Positions 14,935 through 23,714 of a stretch of DNA of 33,001 bases are shown here, piece after piece. Below the pieces are notes generated by a model. The model was not told the DNA's origin. It saw only the letters and a program-made list of their open reading frames with translations, and ran no database searches. The DNA comes from SAR86 cluster bacterium AG-422-P06 (GTDB lineage Bacteria > Pseudomonadota > Gammaproteobacteria > Magnimaribacterales > TMED112), in NCBI GenBank assembly GCA_003213455.1, contig QCMX01000008.1, positions 1 through 33,001 on the forward strand, written 5' to 3'. Numbering within the stretch: position 1 is the first letter of the stretch; the number at the start of each line of letters is the position of its first letter. The translations under genes and the position numbers were made by a program.

Positions 14935-16302
14935 GTGGAATATTTAGATAAGCTAGCAGCAGATTTTGCCACTTGGGCCTGGGGTCCTTGGTTAGTGGCT
15001 CTTTTGCTCGGAGCAGGGGCATATTTTCTTTATTCGTCTCGATTAAGACCATTTTTATATCTTCCACATGCTTTTTCAGTTTTAGCAGGGAAACATTCAA
15101 ACGAATCAGATAAAGGCGATGTAAGCCATTTTAAAGCCCTTACTGCAGCTTTGTCAGGCACTATTGGCTTAGGTAATATTGCTGGTGTTGCGGTAGCAAT
15201 ACAGATAGGAGGTCCTGGAGCCATTTTTTGGATGTGGGTAACTGCAATTTTCGGCATAGCAACTAAATTTTTCACATGCACTCTATCAGTAATGTACAGA
15301 GAAATTGGACCTAATGGAGAAGCTAATGCAGGGCCTATGTATATCATCAAGAATGGCTTACCTAAATACATGCTTCCTTTTGCCTACTTTTTTGCAGTTT
15401 TTGGGATAATTGGTTGTTTACCATCCTTTCAAGCAAATCAACTTGTTCAGATTACAAACGATTTATATTTCGCTGATGTAGAAAATTTTAGATATATAGC
15501 AGCATCTATTCTTGTAGTGCTTACAGCATTTGTAATATTAGGGGGTTTAAAGAGGATCGCTGATGTATCAGCTTGGCTAGTACCAATAATGGCTGTTCTG
15601 TACTTTATGTCAGTATTGACTGCAATTTTATTAAATCTTGATCAACTTATTCCTGCATTCAAACTTATATTTGTGGATGCTTTTACTGGTAATGCAGTAT
15701 TAGGTGGAGGTATTGCTGGCGTTATAATTACTGGTATAAGAAGGGGAGCTTTTAGCAATGAAGCAGGCATAGGAACTGAATCATTGGTTCATGGTGCAGC
15801 AAAGACATCCAACCCTGTAAAACAAGGCCTTGTTGCAATGACAGGACCTATTTTTGACACCCTCATTATGTGCACATTAACAGCCCTTATAATTCTCATT
15901 TCTGGTGTTTGGCAATCTTCTGACAGCAGTGGTGTGACTCTTACTTCTGAAGCATTCTCAATGATACTGGGCCCAATAGGCTCTTTAATACTTTTTTTAT
16001 GTGTTGTAAGTTTTGGTATGAGCACAATCTTTACCTACTCTTATTACGGCGCTAGTTGCGCAAAATTTTTATTTGGAGAGGCTGGAAATAAAATTTACCA
16101 ATATATCTTCATACTTTTTGTAGGTGTATTTTCTATAACTTCTTTAGATTTTGCCTTGAACGTTGTTGATGGATCTTTCGCTATGATGGCAATTCCAACT
16201 CTGGTATCAACTATTTGGTTAGCTCCTAAGGTTGTAGAGAAGGCAAATGATTATTTTATGTCTCTAAAGAATCAAGATAAGACAGAATTGAATCAAGTTT
16301 AA
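14935..16302 (+). CDS. AGCS family sodium:alanine/glycine symporter
   Basis: A 455-aa polytopic membrane protein of the alanine or glycine:cation symporter family. It shows the N-terminal WAWGPWLVALLLGAGAYFL helix, the signature FKALTAALSGTIGLGNIAGVAVAIQIGGPGAIFWMW, GPMYIIKNGL, and the conserved ITGIRRGAFSNEAGIGTESLVHGAAKT loop. It imports small neutral amino acids with sodium. The start is GTG at 14935; an in-frame TAA lies directly upstream (14932-14934), so no earlier start exists. It lies 34 nt after a strong terminator, so it needs its own promoter in that short AT-rich gap. The 3' 47 bases overlap the convergent DUF3445 gene. Confidence 0.93.
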   Translation: MEYLDKLAADFATWAWGPWLVALLLGAGAYFLYSSRLRPFLYLPHAFSVLAGKHSNESDKGDVSHFKALTAALSGTIGLGNIAGVAVAIQIGGPGAIFWMWVTAIFGIATKFFTCTLSVMYREIGPNGEANAGPMYIIKNGLPKYMLPFAYFFAVFGIIGCLPSFQANQLVQITNDLYFADVENFRYIAASILVVLTAFVILGGLKRIADVSAWLVPIMAVLYFMSVLTAILLNLDQLIPAFKLIFVDAFTGNAVLGGGIAGVIITGIRRGAFSNEAGIGTESLVHGAAKTSNPVKQGLVAMTGPIFDTLIMCTLTALIILISGVWQSSDSSGVTLTSEAFSMILGPIGSLILFLCVVSFGMSTIFTYSYYGASCAKFLFGEAGNKIYQYIFILFVGVFSITSLDFALNVVDGSFAMMAIPTLVSTIWLAPKVVEKANDYFMSLKNQDKTELNQV

Positions 16303-17053
16303 GCTCACCACCAAAGTAAGCTACCTCATCTTTATCCAATCTTAATAAGCTACTTTTTAACGATTCTTTTGCCTTGCAGAAATCTCGAATGAAACTTAAT
16401 TTTTGAAATCTTACATTAATCGCAAATAAGGAATATTTTTCATTGTATCTGCACAATGTTTCTCTTTCAGAGCGTATAACCCATTCACAGACATCTCCTT
16501 TTGGAAACTCCTCTGACTTAAGGTGCATTCTTTTTGTATCACCATGAATAAACCAATTTTCCCTTTTAAATGGCTTTCCTACTGGAGCATTAGAAATAAA
16601 CCTCTCAATTGGATTTCCAATCTTTTCATTTAGCGTCTTAACTGGCTTATGGATAGCTCGCAATGGTTCTCCTATTTTCTCTTTTAAGTTCCAGTAACTT
16701 GGTGAGCAAACTGAGGCAGCCAATAGTTTTTGTTCTCCGGTTGATTCAATGATGCATAAGTCATCTGGTACAGAAAGTGACATAGAAGCTATAGGATCTT
16801 TATAAGCATCATTTGACTGTATATGCTCGGTAAGAAGTTCTTGAGCCTCTAAAGAACAATTTGTAGTTCTAACCACTGTTTCGTATGAGTTTTTAAGTAG
16901 CTCTTCTTTATATTTTATTAGCTCCTCATCAATTGAGTTATCAAACCAATCATCTATTTCAATAGGCTTTAAACCTAATCTATATTTACCTTTACCATCT
17001 GACCAAGGTGGTTTGGACCAAAATTCTAAGTTAACTACAAGCTCTTGAGACAT
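16256..17053 (-). CDS. DUF3445 haem-dependent oxidative N-demethylase-like protein
   Basis: A 265-aa protein of the DUF3445 family. Recognisable pieces are RLGLKPIEIDDWF near residue 25, ELLTEHI near residue 75, PDDLCIIES, LLAASVCSPSYWNLKEKIGEPLRAIHKPV around residues 110-140, and a basic WVIRSERETLCR near residue 190. The family includes the haem/PAS subunit of oxidative N-demethylases and a component of marine dimethylamine monooxygenase. The reductase partners of those complexes are not adjacent, so activity on methylamines is only a possibility. It diverges from an FMO gene across 51 bp. A TTGAAT-17-CATATT promoter on this strand (17068-17096) would give a leader of only about 8 nt. Confidence 0.75.
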   Translation of the reverse strand: MSQELVVNLEFWSKPPWSDGKGKYRLGLKPIEIDDWFDNSIDEELIKYKEELLKNSYETVVRTTNCSLEAQELLTEHIQSNDAYKDPIASMSLSVPDDLCIIESTGEQKLLAASVCSPSYWNLKEKIGEPLRAIHKPVKTLNEKIGNPIERFISNAPVGKPFKRENWFIHGDTKRMHLKSEEFPKGDVCEWVIRSERETLCRYNEKYSLFAINVRFQKLSFIRDFCKAKESLKSSLLRLDKDEVAYFGGELKLDSILSYLDSLET

Positions 17054-17067
17054 AATCTAATTTGTTT

Positions 17068-17096
17068 AATATGGAGTCTTAGCAATATTAATTCAA
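17068..17096 (-). promoter_or_regulatory. Candidate promoter of the DUF3445 gene
   Basis: On the minus strand TTGAAT and CATATT are separated by 17 bp (each 4/6 to the sigma-70 consensus). It lies entirely in the 51-bp gap shared with the divergent FMO gene, so the two genes' promoters must overlap. Inference from motif only. Confidence 0.35.
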
Positions 17097-17104
17097 AAAA
17101 GAAT

Positions 17105-18391
17105 ATGAAAAAAGTAGCAGTTATAGGTGCTGGTCCATCTGGTATAACAGCAATCAAAAATCTCAAAGAAAAAGGCTTTGAAGTTATTGGTTTTGAGCGA
17201 TGTGCTGGTGTTGGAGGTAATTGGAGATATGATGACCCTTCAGGCCACTCAAGTGTATTTGAGACCACTCATATCATAAGCTCTAAATATACATCTTATT
17301 ACGAGGATTTTCCGCTTCCTAAGACAGCATCTGACTATCCTTCTCATAAAGAATTACTTAAGTACTTTAATGATTATTCAGAGCACTTTGGGATAAAAAA
17401 GCATATTCATTTCAATGCAGAAGTTATTAAATGCGAACAAGAGAATAATGGTAGATGGGTAATTGAATGGAAACATGTAAATACTGATCTAATCAATGTG
17501 CAAAAATTTGATGCTCTAGTTGTTTGTAATGGCCATCATCATGAACCAAGACTTCCAACTTACCCTGGCAGTTTTTCTGGCGAATACATCCACTCACATA
17601 GCTATAAAAAAGCTGAACCATATCGCAATAAAAGAGTTTTAGTAATTGGTGGTGGAAATTCAGCTTGTGATGTAGCAGTAGAGACATCTCGAATTTCTAA
17701 AACAACAGCCATAAGCTGGAGAAGAGGGTATTACTTGATACCAAAATTTATGTTTGGGTTAACCAGTGATATTTTTGGTTTGAAATCAAGATGGTTGCCT
17801 CGCTTCATAAGGCTACCTTTCATGCGATTTATGCTTGAGATCCTACAAGGTAAAAATGAAGATATAGGCCTACCAAAAGTTACTAATCATATACTTGCAA
17901 CACACCCTACAATAAATTCTGATTTATATAATGCTGTAAGGCATGGAAAGGTCATGCCTAAACCAGATATAGAGCGATTTGATGGTGAGTTAGTCCATTT
18001 TAAAGATGGCACAGTTGGTGAATATGATGCTGTCATTGCTTGTACGGGTTATAAGATTAAGCACAAATTCTTTGATAAGAATCTAATTAATTTTGAAAGT
18101 GGTCCGGTTAATTTACTTCATAGAATGTTGCCAGCAAATATTAAAAACCTATATTTTATTGGTCTATTTCAACCTCTGGGGTGTATATGGCCTGGTGCTG
18201 AATTGCAATCCAAACTTGCAGCTCGACACCTCGCAGGCGAATGGGAACCAAAAGGTGACATCAAGAAATTAATTGAAAATGAACTAAATAATCCAGATGT
18301 AGAGCAGCTAAAAACCGACAGACATACTATTACTGTAGATGACTACTCATTCAGGAATAGATTAAAAAAAGAATTAGCAAGAGCAAAATAA
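17105..18391 (+). CDS. Flavin-containing monooxygenase (FMO)
   Basis: A 428-aa class B flavin monooxygenase starting at MKKVAVIGAGPSG; the ORF-track TTG at 17045 adds 20 unlikely residues and would overlap the divergent gene. It shows the FAD motif GAGPSG (residues 8-13), the FMO fingerprint FSGEYIHSHSYK (FxGxxxHxxxY) near residue 157, the NADPH motif VIGGGNSACD near 180, and a C-terminal ACTGYKI. The middle (HPTINSDLYNAVRHGKVMPKP) resembles animal-type FMOs more than marine trimethylamine monooxygenase. These enzymes oxygenate nucleophilic N or S centres using NADPH and O2. Substrate unknown. sixA-like follows after 4 nt and is probably cotranscribed. Confidence 0.88.
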   Translation: MKKVAVIGAGPSGITAIKNLKEKGFEVIGFERCAGVGGNWRYDDPSGHSSVFETTHIISSKYTSYYEDFPLPKTASDYPSHKELLKYFNDYSEHFGIKKHIHFNAEVIKCEQENNGRWVIEWKHVNTDLINVQKFDALVVCNGHHHEPRLPTYPGSFSGEYIHSHSYKKAEPYRNKRVLVIGGGNSACDVAVETSRISKTTAISWRRGYYLIPKFMFGLTSDIFGLKSRWLPRFIRLPFMRFMLEILQGKNEDIGLPKVTNHILATHPTINSDLYNAVRHGKVMPKPDIERFDGELVHFKDGTVGEYDAVIACTGYKIKHKFFDKNLINFESGPVNLLHRMLPANIKNLYFIGLFQPLGCIWPGAELQSKLAARHLAGEWEPKGDIKKLIENELNNPDVEQLKTDRHTITVDDYSFRNRLKKELARAK

Positions 18392-18395
18392 ATTT

Positions 18396-18878
18396 ATGAA
18401 AAATATATTCTTTTTAAGGCATGCAAAATCAAGTTGGGATGATTTTGCCTTGAAAGACTTTGACAGACCTCTTTCAACAAGAGGCATACAAGATGCAGAT
18501 CTAATGGGTAATTTCTTTCGTTCCAAAAGAATTAAACTAGATTTAGTTCTCTCTAGTCCATCAAAAAGAACCAAAGAAACAATTGAACACTTTTTTTCAA
18601 GAGATAAACCAAAGGTAGATTTTTCCGACAGCATATACCATGCATCAATGGAGGACATACTTGATAATCTTTACCAAATTCCAGAAGAGATAACTAACGT
18701 AATGGTAGTTGGACATAATCCTTCAATGCATGATCTTACAGAGTATTTATCTCAAAAATTCCTTAATAAATATCCAACTTGTGCACTAGCACAAATATCT
18801 ACAGCAAATAAATGGATTGAGCTTACACAAGGCTGTTCGAATCTTGAAAACTTTATGAAGCCTAGTGAGCTTCGTTAA
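18396..18878 (+). CDS. sixA: SixA-type histidine phosphatase
   Basis: A 160-aa member of the histidine phosphatase (phosphoglycerate-mutase-like) superfamily of the SixA branch. The RHG-type motif is RHAKSSWDD with catalytic H9, followed by DRPLSTRG, the SSPSKRTKETIE segment with a conserved arginine, and the second histidine in VVGHNPSMHDL. SixA removes phosphate from phosphohistidine, for example on HPt domains or the nitrogen-PTS protein in E. coli; no partner is visible here. It starts 4 nt after the FMO gene. Its last 17 bases overlap the convergent sterol-desaturase-family gene. Confidence 0.85.
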   Translation: MKNIFFLRHAKSSWDDFALKDFDRPLSTRGIQDADLMGNFFRSKRIKLDLVLSSPSKRTKETIEHFFSRDKPKVDFSDSIYHASMEDILDNLYQIPEEITNVMVVGHNPSMHDLTEYLSQKFLNKYPTCALAQISTANKWIELTQGCSNLENFMKPSELR

Positions 18879-20097
18879 GTGAAAAGAACTTGTCTTTTAA
18901 AACAATAGCTCCTGATACAGCTGCAGAAAAAACTGTATACCCGAGAATTATTTCTGGCATAAAGTTGAAGTAACCAATACTTATTAGCAGCAAAACTGCA
19001 ATAGATCTTATGAGCTCAGCGTAATAAACAAAAATGCGATTTTCATACATGAATGATGCAAATACCATTAGCGTCACAATATTTACAGATATAAGCATTA
19101 GGTCTATGTAAGCTATAGAAGAAGAACTAAATAACACTCCTTGAGTATAAATGCCTACAAATACCAAATGGGTAAAACCAAAAATCTTGGCATAAGTAGT
19201 TGTTTTAGGGTCGAATTTTCTAAATTGAGATAAATCATTTTTCACGATAGGATATTTTTCTGCTACATCTGCTGGCCGCCATTTTGGTGTTGAGAACCAA
19301 ACAGCTATTTTATCTGTCCATTTTTTTGTTCTCCAAGTATCTTTAAATATCTCATTCCAAACTTCTAGATTTGCCCATAATGGGTTCCATGTATTTAAAG
19401 GCTTAGATGTACCATAGACTGGTTTCAAGTCTTCTCTTTCATCAATAAATGTGCCAAACATTCTGTCCCATAATATAAAAACACCACCATAATTTGCATC
19501 TATATACTCTTTATTTTGAGCATGATGGATTCTATGGTTGGAAGGGGTTACTAAAATGTAATCGAGTATCCCAAGCCTACCAATATGTTCTGTATGCACC
19601 CAAAACTGATAAATTAAATTCAATGCCGCAACTGTTACAAATATCTCCACCGGGATACCCAATAAAAGCATTGGGGTGTAAAAAATCCACTTAAATAAAA
19701 AATCTGTACCAGTTTGTCTTAATGCGGTCGATAGATTGAATTCTTCACCATGGTGATGTACCACATGAGAAGCCCATAAAACTTTAATTTGATGGTGTGA
19801 TCTGTGCAGCCAATAATAACTTAAATCGTATAGAACAAAGGCTATCACCCATACGTAAAGATCATATGAAGCTAAAAGTCCAAGGTTAAATTGTTGAGAA
19901 ATAAATGCATAAACTAGCCCCTGTACACCCAGTCCTAACAGAGCAGGGTAGCGACTCATAAGCCCCAACCCAATACTTGTAACCGTGTCATTGAGCCTAT
20001 AATTATTTTGTTTTTTGAAATAGCCATACAAAAATTCACAAGCTATCATCAACATGAAAACAGGTACAACGTAGGCTATTAAATTAGAAGTGTGCAT
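18862..20097 (-). CDS. Sterol desaturase/fatty-acid hydroxylase family membrane protein
   Basis: A 411-aa integral membrane di-iron enzyme. The histidine clusters are present: HRSHHQIKVLWASHVVHHHGE (HxxHH plus HxxHHH) near residue 95-115 and HRIHHAQN near residue 190, with another histidine in FWVHTEHIG. Helices lie on both sides (residues 5-25, 50-90, and four at the C terminus after 305). The long C-terminal extension and histidine spacing resemble the alkylglycerol monooxygenase/TMEM195-like branch more than short C-5 sterol desaturases. It likely hydroxylates or cleaves a lipid; substrate unknown. Transcribed alone, convergent with sixA and divergent from the esterase gene. Confidence 0.85.
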   Translation of the reverse strand: MHTSNLIAYVVPVFMLMIACEFLYGYFKKQNNYRLNDTVTSIGLGLMSRYPALLGLGVQGLVYAFISQQFNLGLLASYDLYVWVIAFVLYDLSYYWLHRSHHQIKVLWASHVVHHHGEEFNLSTALRQTGTDFLFKWIFYTPMLLLGIPVEIFVTVAALNLIYQFWVHTEHIGRLGILDYILVTPSNHRIHHAQNKEYIDANYGGVFILWDRMFGTFIDEREDLKPVYGTSKPLNTWNPLWANLEVWNEIFKDTWRTKKWTDKIAVWFSTPKWRPADVAEKYPIVKNDLSQFRKFDPKTTTYAKIFGFTHLVFVGIYTQGVLFSSSSIAYIDLMLISVNIVTLMVFASFMYENRIFVYYAELIRSIAVLLLISIGYFNFMPEIILGYTVFSAAVSGAIVLKDKFFSLNEAH

Positions 20098-20165
20098 TAT
20101 TTTCTTACAAAGCTTTGAGTCATTAATTCAAATCAAATTTTAAAAGTGTACCCAACAACAGTAAA

Positions 20166-20171
20166 TATAAT
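20166..20171 (+). promoter_or_regulatory. Candidate -10 box for the esterase gene
   Basis: A perfect TATAAT lies in the 108-bp divergent gap (20098-20206), 35 nt before the ATG. No good -35 precedes it. Immediately downstream AGTTAATAACT (20176-20186) is a 5-1-5 inverted repeat overlapping the expected transcription start and could be an operator. Weak evidence. Confidence 0.3.
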
Positions 20172-20206
20172 ATATTAGTTAATAACTTTACTGCAAGATT
20201 GTAAGT

Positions 20207-21229
20207 ATGAAATATTTTTTTATTAACTTAATTTTAAATCTTTTTTTTATGATGCCAGACAGGCTTTTAGGAATTTTTTTCCCCAAGAAAAGTGCATTTA
20301 TTAGAAATAGATATCTTGATCACCAATCTACAATATTCTTAAAATTGATAGAAATTTTTGGCTATAAACCAGATGTAGATAACTTTGATGATCGCGAGAG
20401 AATAAATTCTAATAATGCTCGTATGAGCTTAAATATAAATAAGAAACCTCCTAAAAATTTTAGTTTTAAAGATGTGGTTATTGATCAGAAGAAGGGCGCT
20501 ATTGCACGAAAATATACCCCAGATTCAATTCATTCAGATAAGGTTATGCTTTATTTCCATGGTGGAGGTTATGTCTTAGGAAGCATTGAAACCCATCATA
20601 ATTTTGTTGCTTTGTTATCAGTTATGTTAGGAATAAAGATATATTCTCTTGAATATAGTTTATCTCCAGAAAATAAATACCCAAGAGCACTAGAAGATGC
20701 CAAAGAAGCATATAAATATATTCTTGATGAAGGCATTCAAAGCAATCAAATTTTACTTTGTGGTGACAGTGCAGGTGCTCACTTAGCTGCATCACTAAAC
20801 TTTGATTTAACTGTATCAGACATACCCATGCCAGGAGCTCAAATACTAATTTATCCCATGATATCCCCAACTCTTAATTTTGAATCTATGGACCTATACA
20901 AAGAAAATTTTTTACTTACAAAGGGGTCAATGGAGTGGTTTTGGGATCAGCTTAGGTCAAATGACACCGATGATAACGACCCTAGATTCAATTTATTAAA
21001 ACAGGATGGATTAACTTGTTACAAAACTCCTACATTGTTGATTACAGCTGGCTTTGATCCGCTTTGTGATGAAGGAAATGATTATGCAAATTTTCTAAAA
21101 AGTAACGGAAATAATGTCTCAAAATTACATTTTCCTGATCTTTTCCATGGTTTTGTAAATTTAACAAATATTAGAAAAGCAGAAAAAAGCACTAATCAGA
21201 TTATTGAGAGTGTTAGGGAGTATTTGTAA
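20207..21229 (+). CDS. Alpha/beta hydrolase, HSL/family IV esterase
   Basis: A 340-aa hydrolase of the hormone-sensitive-lipase (bacterial esterase family IV) type. The oxyanion motif HGGG is at residues 118-121 (YFHGGGYVLG), the nucleophile motif GDSAG at 186-190 with S188, the acid is probably in TAGFDPLCDEG, and the histidine is in LFHGFVN. The first 25 residues are hydrophobic (FFINLILNLFFMMP) and may be a signal anchor, with a further N-terminal cap before the core. It probably hydrolyses short or medium chain esters. Its stop codon is 8 nt from the convergent DUF349 gene, with an inverted repeat there. Confidence 0.87.
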   Translation: MKYFFINLILNLFFMMPDRLLGIFFPKKSAFIRNRYLDHQSTIFLKLIEIFGYKPDVDNFDDRERINSNNARMSLNINKKPPKNFSFKDVVIDQKKGAIARKYTPDSIHSDKVMLYFHGGGYVLGSIETHHNFVALLSVMLGIKIYSLEYSLSPENKYPRALEDAKEAYKYILDEGIQSNQILLCGDSAGAHLAASLNFDLTVSDIPMPGAQILIYPMISPTLNFESMDLYKENFLLTKGSMEWFWDQLRSNDTDDNDPRFNLLKQDGLTCYKTPTLLITAGFDPLCDEGNDYANFLKSNGNNVSKLHFPDLFHGFVNLTNIRKAEKSTNQIIESVREYL

Positions 21230-21236
21230 TTAAGAG

Positions 21237-21267
21237 CTTAAGGAAGAAGCTGTTCTACTTTCTTAAG
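21237..21267. other. Inverted repeat at the convergent esterase/DUF349 junction
   Basis: CTTAAGGAAG and CTTTCTTAAG form a 10-bp stem (one G-U) with an 11-nt loop, largely inside the last codons of the DUF349 gene and just after the esterase stop. It lacks a T tract on either strand, so it is not a standard intrinsic terminator. It may stabilise 3' ends or aid termination between the converging genes. Confidence 0.3.
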
Positions 21268-22656
21268 AGCTTTAACCATTGCTTTCTTCACATCAGCAGA
21301 TTCTTTCTTGCTTGAAGTGCCTTTTGAATAGACTAAGTTGGTAAAATGCTCTTTAAGCTTTTCATTCATATCTACTGATTTTTCTGTAAATCTATTTCTA
21401 AGCTCTTCAAATTTAACCCTAGAAACCATCTCTTTTGGCCCGACTGGGTCAAGTCCAGCAAACATTTGAAATCTAATTGCAGCCTCATTAAGATCCATTG
21501 ACTCAGATGGTTTGCCATTTACAAACTCTGGTATTAGGTCTTTAGATACTTTGTCAGATCCTTTTTCAATTAATTCCTCAAATAGGTCTTGATAAGACTT
21601 TAATTTTTCTTGTGCTTTTTCATTCTTCTGCATCATGGCAAAGTCTTTTATGGCTTTCTTAAATTTCTTCTCCTCAGCAGTACCTTGAAGATTCTCTAGC
21701 TCCATGAACTTTTGCTCTGCTTCTCCAGGAGCAACCTTCTTATCTCTCAGGTCTTTTATAATGTCATCCATTAGGCCTCGTGATTCATCAAGCTCTTTAT
21801 CTTTAATTCGTAGGAATTCATCGCACACTTGTTCAAATTTTTGATTAACTTCAGGGTCAAGCTTCTTGCCTGCTGGGCCAAGGGTTCTCCAGTGCTCTTG
21901 TAATTCTCTTATTTTATGAACTGATTCATCAATATCTTCTTTACTAAGGTTTTTGACTTCTTCTATTACCGCCTCTTTCAATGATCTATTATGAATTTCT
22001 ACTTGCTCAAGAAGCTTATTGACCGCATCCCTAGACTCTTTGAACTTATTATTTAAATCCTGAAAGTCTTTATCAGGTACAGGTGCAAATAGTTTCCATT
22101 TTTCATGGATACCTTTTAGAAACATGACAATCTGAATTACAGTTGTATTTTCAACCGTCTTGCCAGCTGGAAATGCATCTATATCTTTTAATAGAGATAA
22201 TTTCTTATCTCTGTTCTCTTCTTTTTTATCTTCTAAAACAGCAAAGTAGTCTTTGCAAGGTGCCCAAGCTTTTTCACAAGCCTCTTTGAAAGTTGACCAC
22301 TTTTCTTTGCTGGCGGTTTTGCCATGTTGGTCAAGGTTTTGCCATTGCTTTTGAAGTGAATTTATTCTGTTAGCTAAAGATCTAGGTTCTAGCTTTTCAG
22401 CTTGCAGTTTACTTACTTCATTGATAAGTTCTGTCCTCTTGTCTGATGTTGCAAACTCTGCCCAATCATCGTATTCCTTAGCAGTAAAATTGAGTCTTTG
22501 AAATTTATGTCTGAATTTTGAAGGAATAGGCTTACCTTTACCAAACTGGGAATTTAGTTTACGAAGGTCCTTTTGTGCCTTTTTAATATGGCCTGTAGAG
22601 AATAGACTCTCTATCTCATTTAGTTGTTGATTAAGATTTATTGCTTTGTCTCCCAC
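21238..22656 (-). CDS. DUF349 repeat, coiled-coil protein
   Basis: A 472-aa highly charged, largely helical cytoplasmic protein with several DUF349-type repeats, seen as recurring units with conserved tryptophans and lengths of about 75 residues (for example LQKQWQNLDQHGKTASKEKWSTFKEACEKAW, IHEKWKLFAPVPDKDFQDLNNKFKESRD, LQEHWRTLGPAGKKLDPEVNQKFEQVCDEF). Gammaproteobacterial homologues tend to be longer. No biochemical role is established. The start is GTG at 22656 (MGDKAINL); a TAATAT -10-like element sits about 11 nt upstream, predicting a very short leader. Divergent from trpS. Confidence 0.8.
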   Translation of the reverse strand: MGDKAINLNQQLNEIESLFSTGHIKKAQKDLRKLNSQFGKGKPIPSKFRHKFQRLNFTAKEYDDWAEFATSDKRTELINEVSKLQAEKLEPRSLANRINSLQKQWQNLDQHGKTASKEKWSTFKEACEKAWAPCKDYFAVLEDKKEENRDKKLSLLKDIDAFPAGKTVENTTVIQIVMFLKGIHEKWKLFAPVPDKDFQDLNNKFKESRDAVNKLLEQVEIHNRSLKEAVIEEVKNLSKEDIDESVHKIRELQEHWRTLGPAGKKLDPEVNQKFEQVCDEFLRIKDKELDESRGLMDDIIKDLRDKKVAPGEAEQKFMELENLQGTAEEKKFKKAIKDFAMMQKNEKAQEKLKSYQDLFEELIEKGSDKVSKDLIPEFVNGKPSESMDLNEAAIRFQMFAGLDPVGPKEMVSRVKFEELRNRFTEKSVDMNEKLKEHFTNLVYSKGTSSKKESADVKKAMVKALKKVEQLLP

Positions 22657-22675
22657 AAATTAGCTGAATATTATT

Positions 22676-22681
22676 TATAAT
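22676..22681 (+). promoter_or_regulatory. Candidate -10 box for trpS
   Basis: A perfect TATAAT in the 45-bp divergent gap lies 20 nt before the trpS ATG, predicting a leader of about 14 nt. The -35 is poor. This would be the first promoter of the long trpS-to-lysE run. Confidence 0.35.
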
Positions 22682-22701
22682 TTCAAACAAATAGTAATTG
22701 A

Positions 22702-23697
22702 ATGAAACGGATTTTAACAGGTATAACGCCAAGTGGCTATCCCCATTTGGGAAATTATATAGGTGCAATTAAACCATCACTAGATCTATTGGATGAAAAC
22801 TGCGAATCATTTTTGTTTATTGCTGACCTTCATGCAGTTATAAAAGTATCAGATCCAGAAAAATTAAATGAGTTGAGCAATAGCATTGCTATGGCATGGT
22901 TGGCTTCTGGTCTAGACCCTGATAAGACAAACTTTTATAGACAATCAGATATACCTGAAATTACTGAACTTGCATGGCTATTAAGCTGCATAACAGAAAA
23001 GGGTTTGTTAAATAGGGCACATGCTTACAAGGCAGCTATGGATATTAACAATGAAAGTGGAAAAAAAGATATTGATGAAGGTATATCTGTAGGGCTCTTC
23101 TCTTATCCCTTACTTATGGCTTCAGACATCTTAACTCCAAATGCAACACATGTTCCTGTTGGTAAAGATCAGCAACAACACCTAGAAATTACTAGAGATA
23201 TTGCTGAAAAATTTAACAGAAAATATGGTGATTTCTTTAATGTGCCAGAAGCAGTGATAAAGGATGAAAAAACTGTACTAGGAACTGATGGTAGAAAGAT
23301 GTCTAAAAGCTATAACAATATAATACCTTTGTTAGGCGATGAAAAAGATCTACGTAAAGCCGTGATGAAAATCGTGACTAATTCACAAGAGCCAGGGGAG
23401 AAAAAAGACTGGAAAGATAATACTCTTTTTGGGATTTATTCCAGCTTTGCTTCAGAAGAAAAACAAGTTGAAATGAAAAACATGTTCAATGATGGTGTGG
23501 GATGGGGCGATGCAAAACAGAAAGTATTTGAAGAGCTGAATCAAATTCTTAAACCTATTAGAGAAAAATACTTAGAATTAAATTCAAATCAAAAACATAT
23601 TGAAGAAGTTTTAAAAGCTGGTGCGGAAAAAGTTAGAAAACAAACTTTACCTTCTATAAAAGAAGTTAAAAGACTGGTAGGCATCAACAAGTTATAA
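22702..23697 (+). CDS. trpS: Tryptophanyl-tRNA synthetase
   Basis: A 331-aa class I aminoacyl-tRNA synthetase of the bacterial TrpRS type, normal length. The HIGH-type motif is PHLGNYIG (from residue 14) after GITPSGY, and the KMSKS loop is K199-S203 in DGRKMSKSYNN. Other family segments are FIADLHAV, GLLNRAHAYKAAMD, YPLLMASDIL and VPVGKDQQQHLEITRDIAEKFN. It charges tRNA-Trp. Divergent from the DUF349 gene and 56 nt upstream of hemH. Confidence 0.98.
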   Translation: MKRILTGITPSGYPHLGNYIGAIKPSLDLLDENCESFLFIADLHAVIKVSDPEKLNELSNSIAMAWLASGLDPDKTNFYRQSDIPEITELAWLLSCITEKGLLNRAHAYKAAMDINNESGKKDIDEGISVGLFSYPLLMASDILTPNATHVPVGKDQQQHLEITRDIAEKFNRKYGDFFNVPEAVIKDEKTVLGTDGRKMSKSYNNIIPLLGDEKDLRKAVMKIVTNSQEPGEKKDWKDNTLFGIYSSFASEEKQVEMKNMFNDGVGWGDAKQKVFEELNQILKPIREKYLELNSNQKHIEEVLKAGAEKVRKQTLPSIKEVKRLVGINKL

Positions 23698-23714
23698 AAT
23701 TTACTCATTAGTGA

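Noticed and set aside
17045-17104. TTG start giving a 448-aa FMO
   Set aside because: It overlaps the divergent DUF3445 start and places 20 non-conserved residues before the FAD-binding motif; the ATG at 17105 fits the family.
17105-18391. Trimethylamine monooxygenase (Tmm) as the identity of the FMO
   Set aside because: The general FMO motifs fit, but the central region resembles animal-type FMOs and not the marine Tmm sequences I remember, so only the family was assigned.
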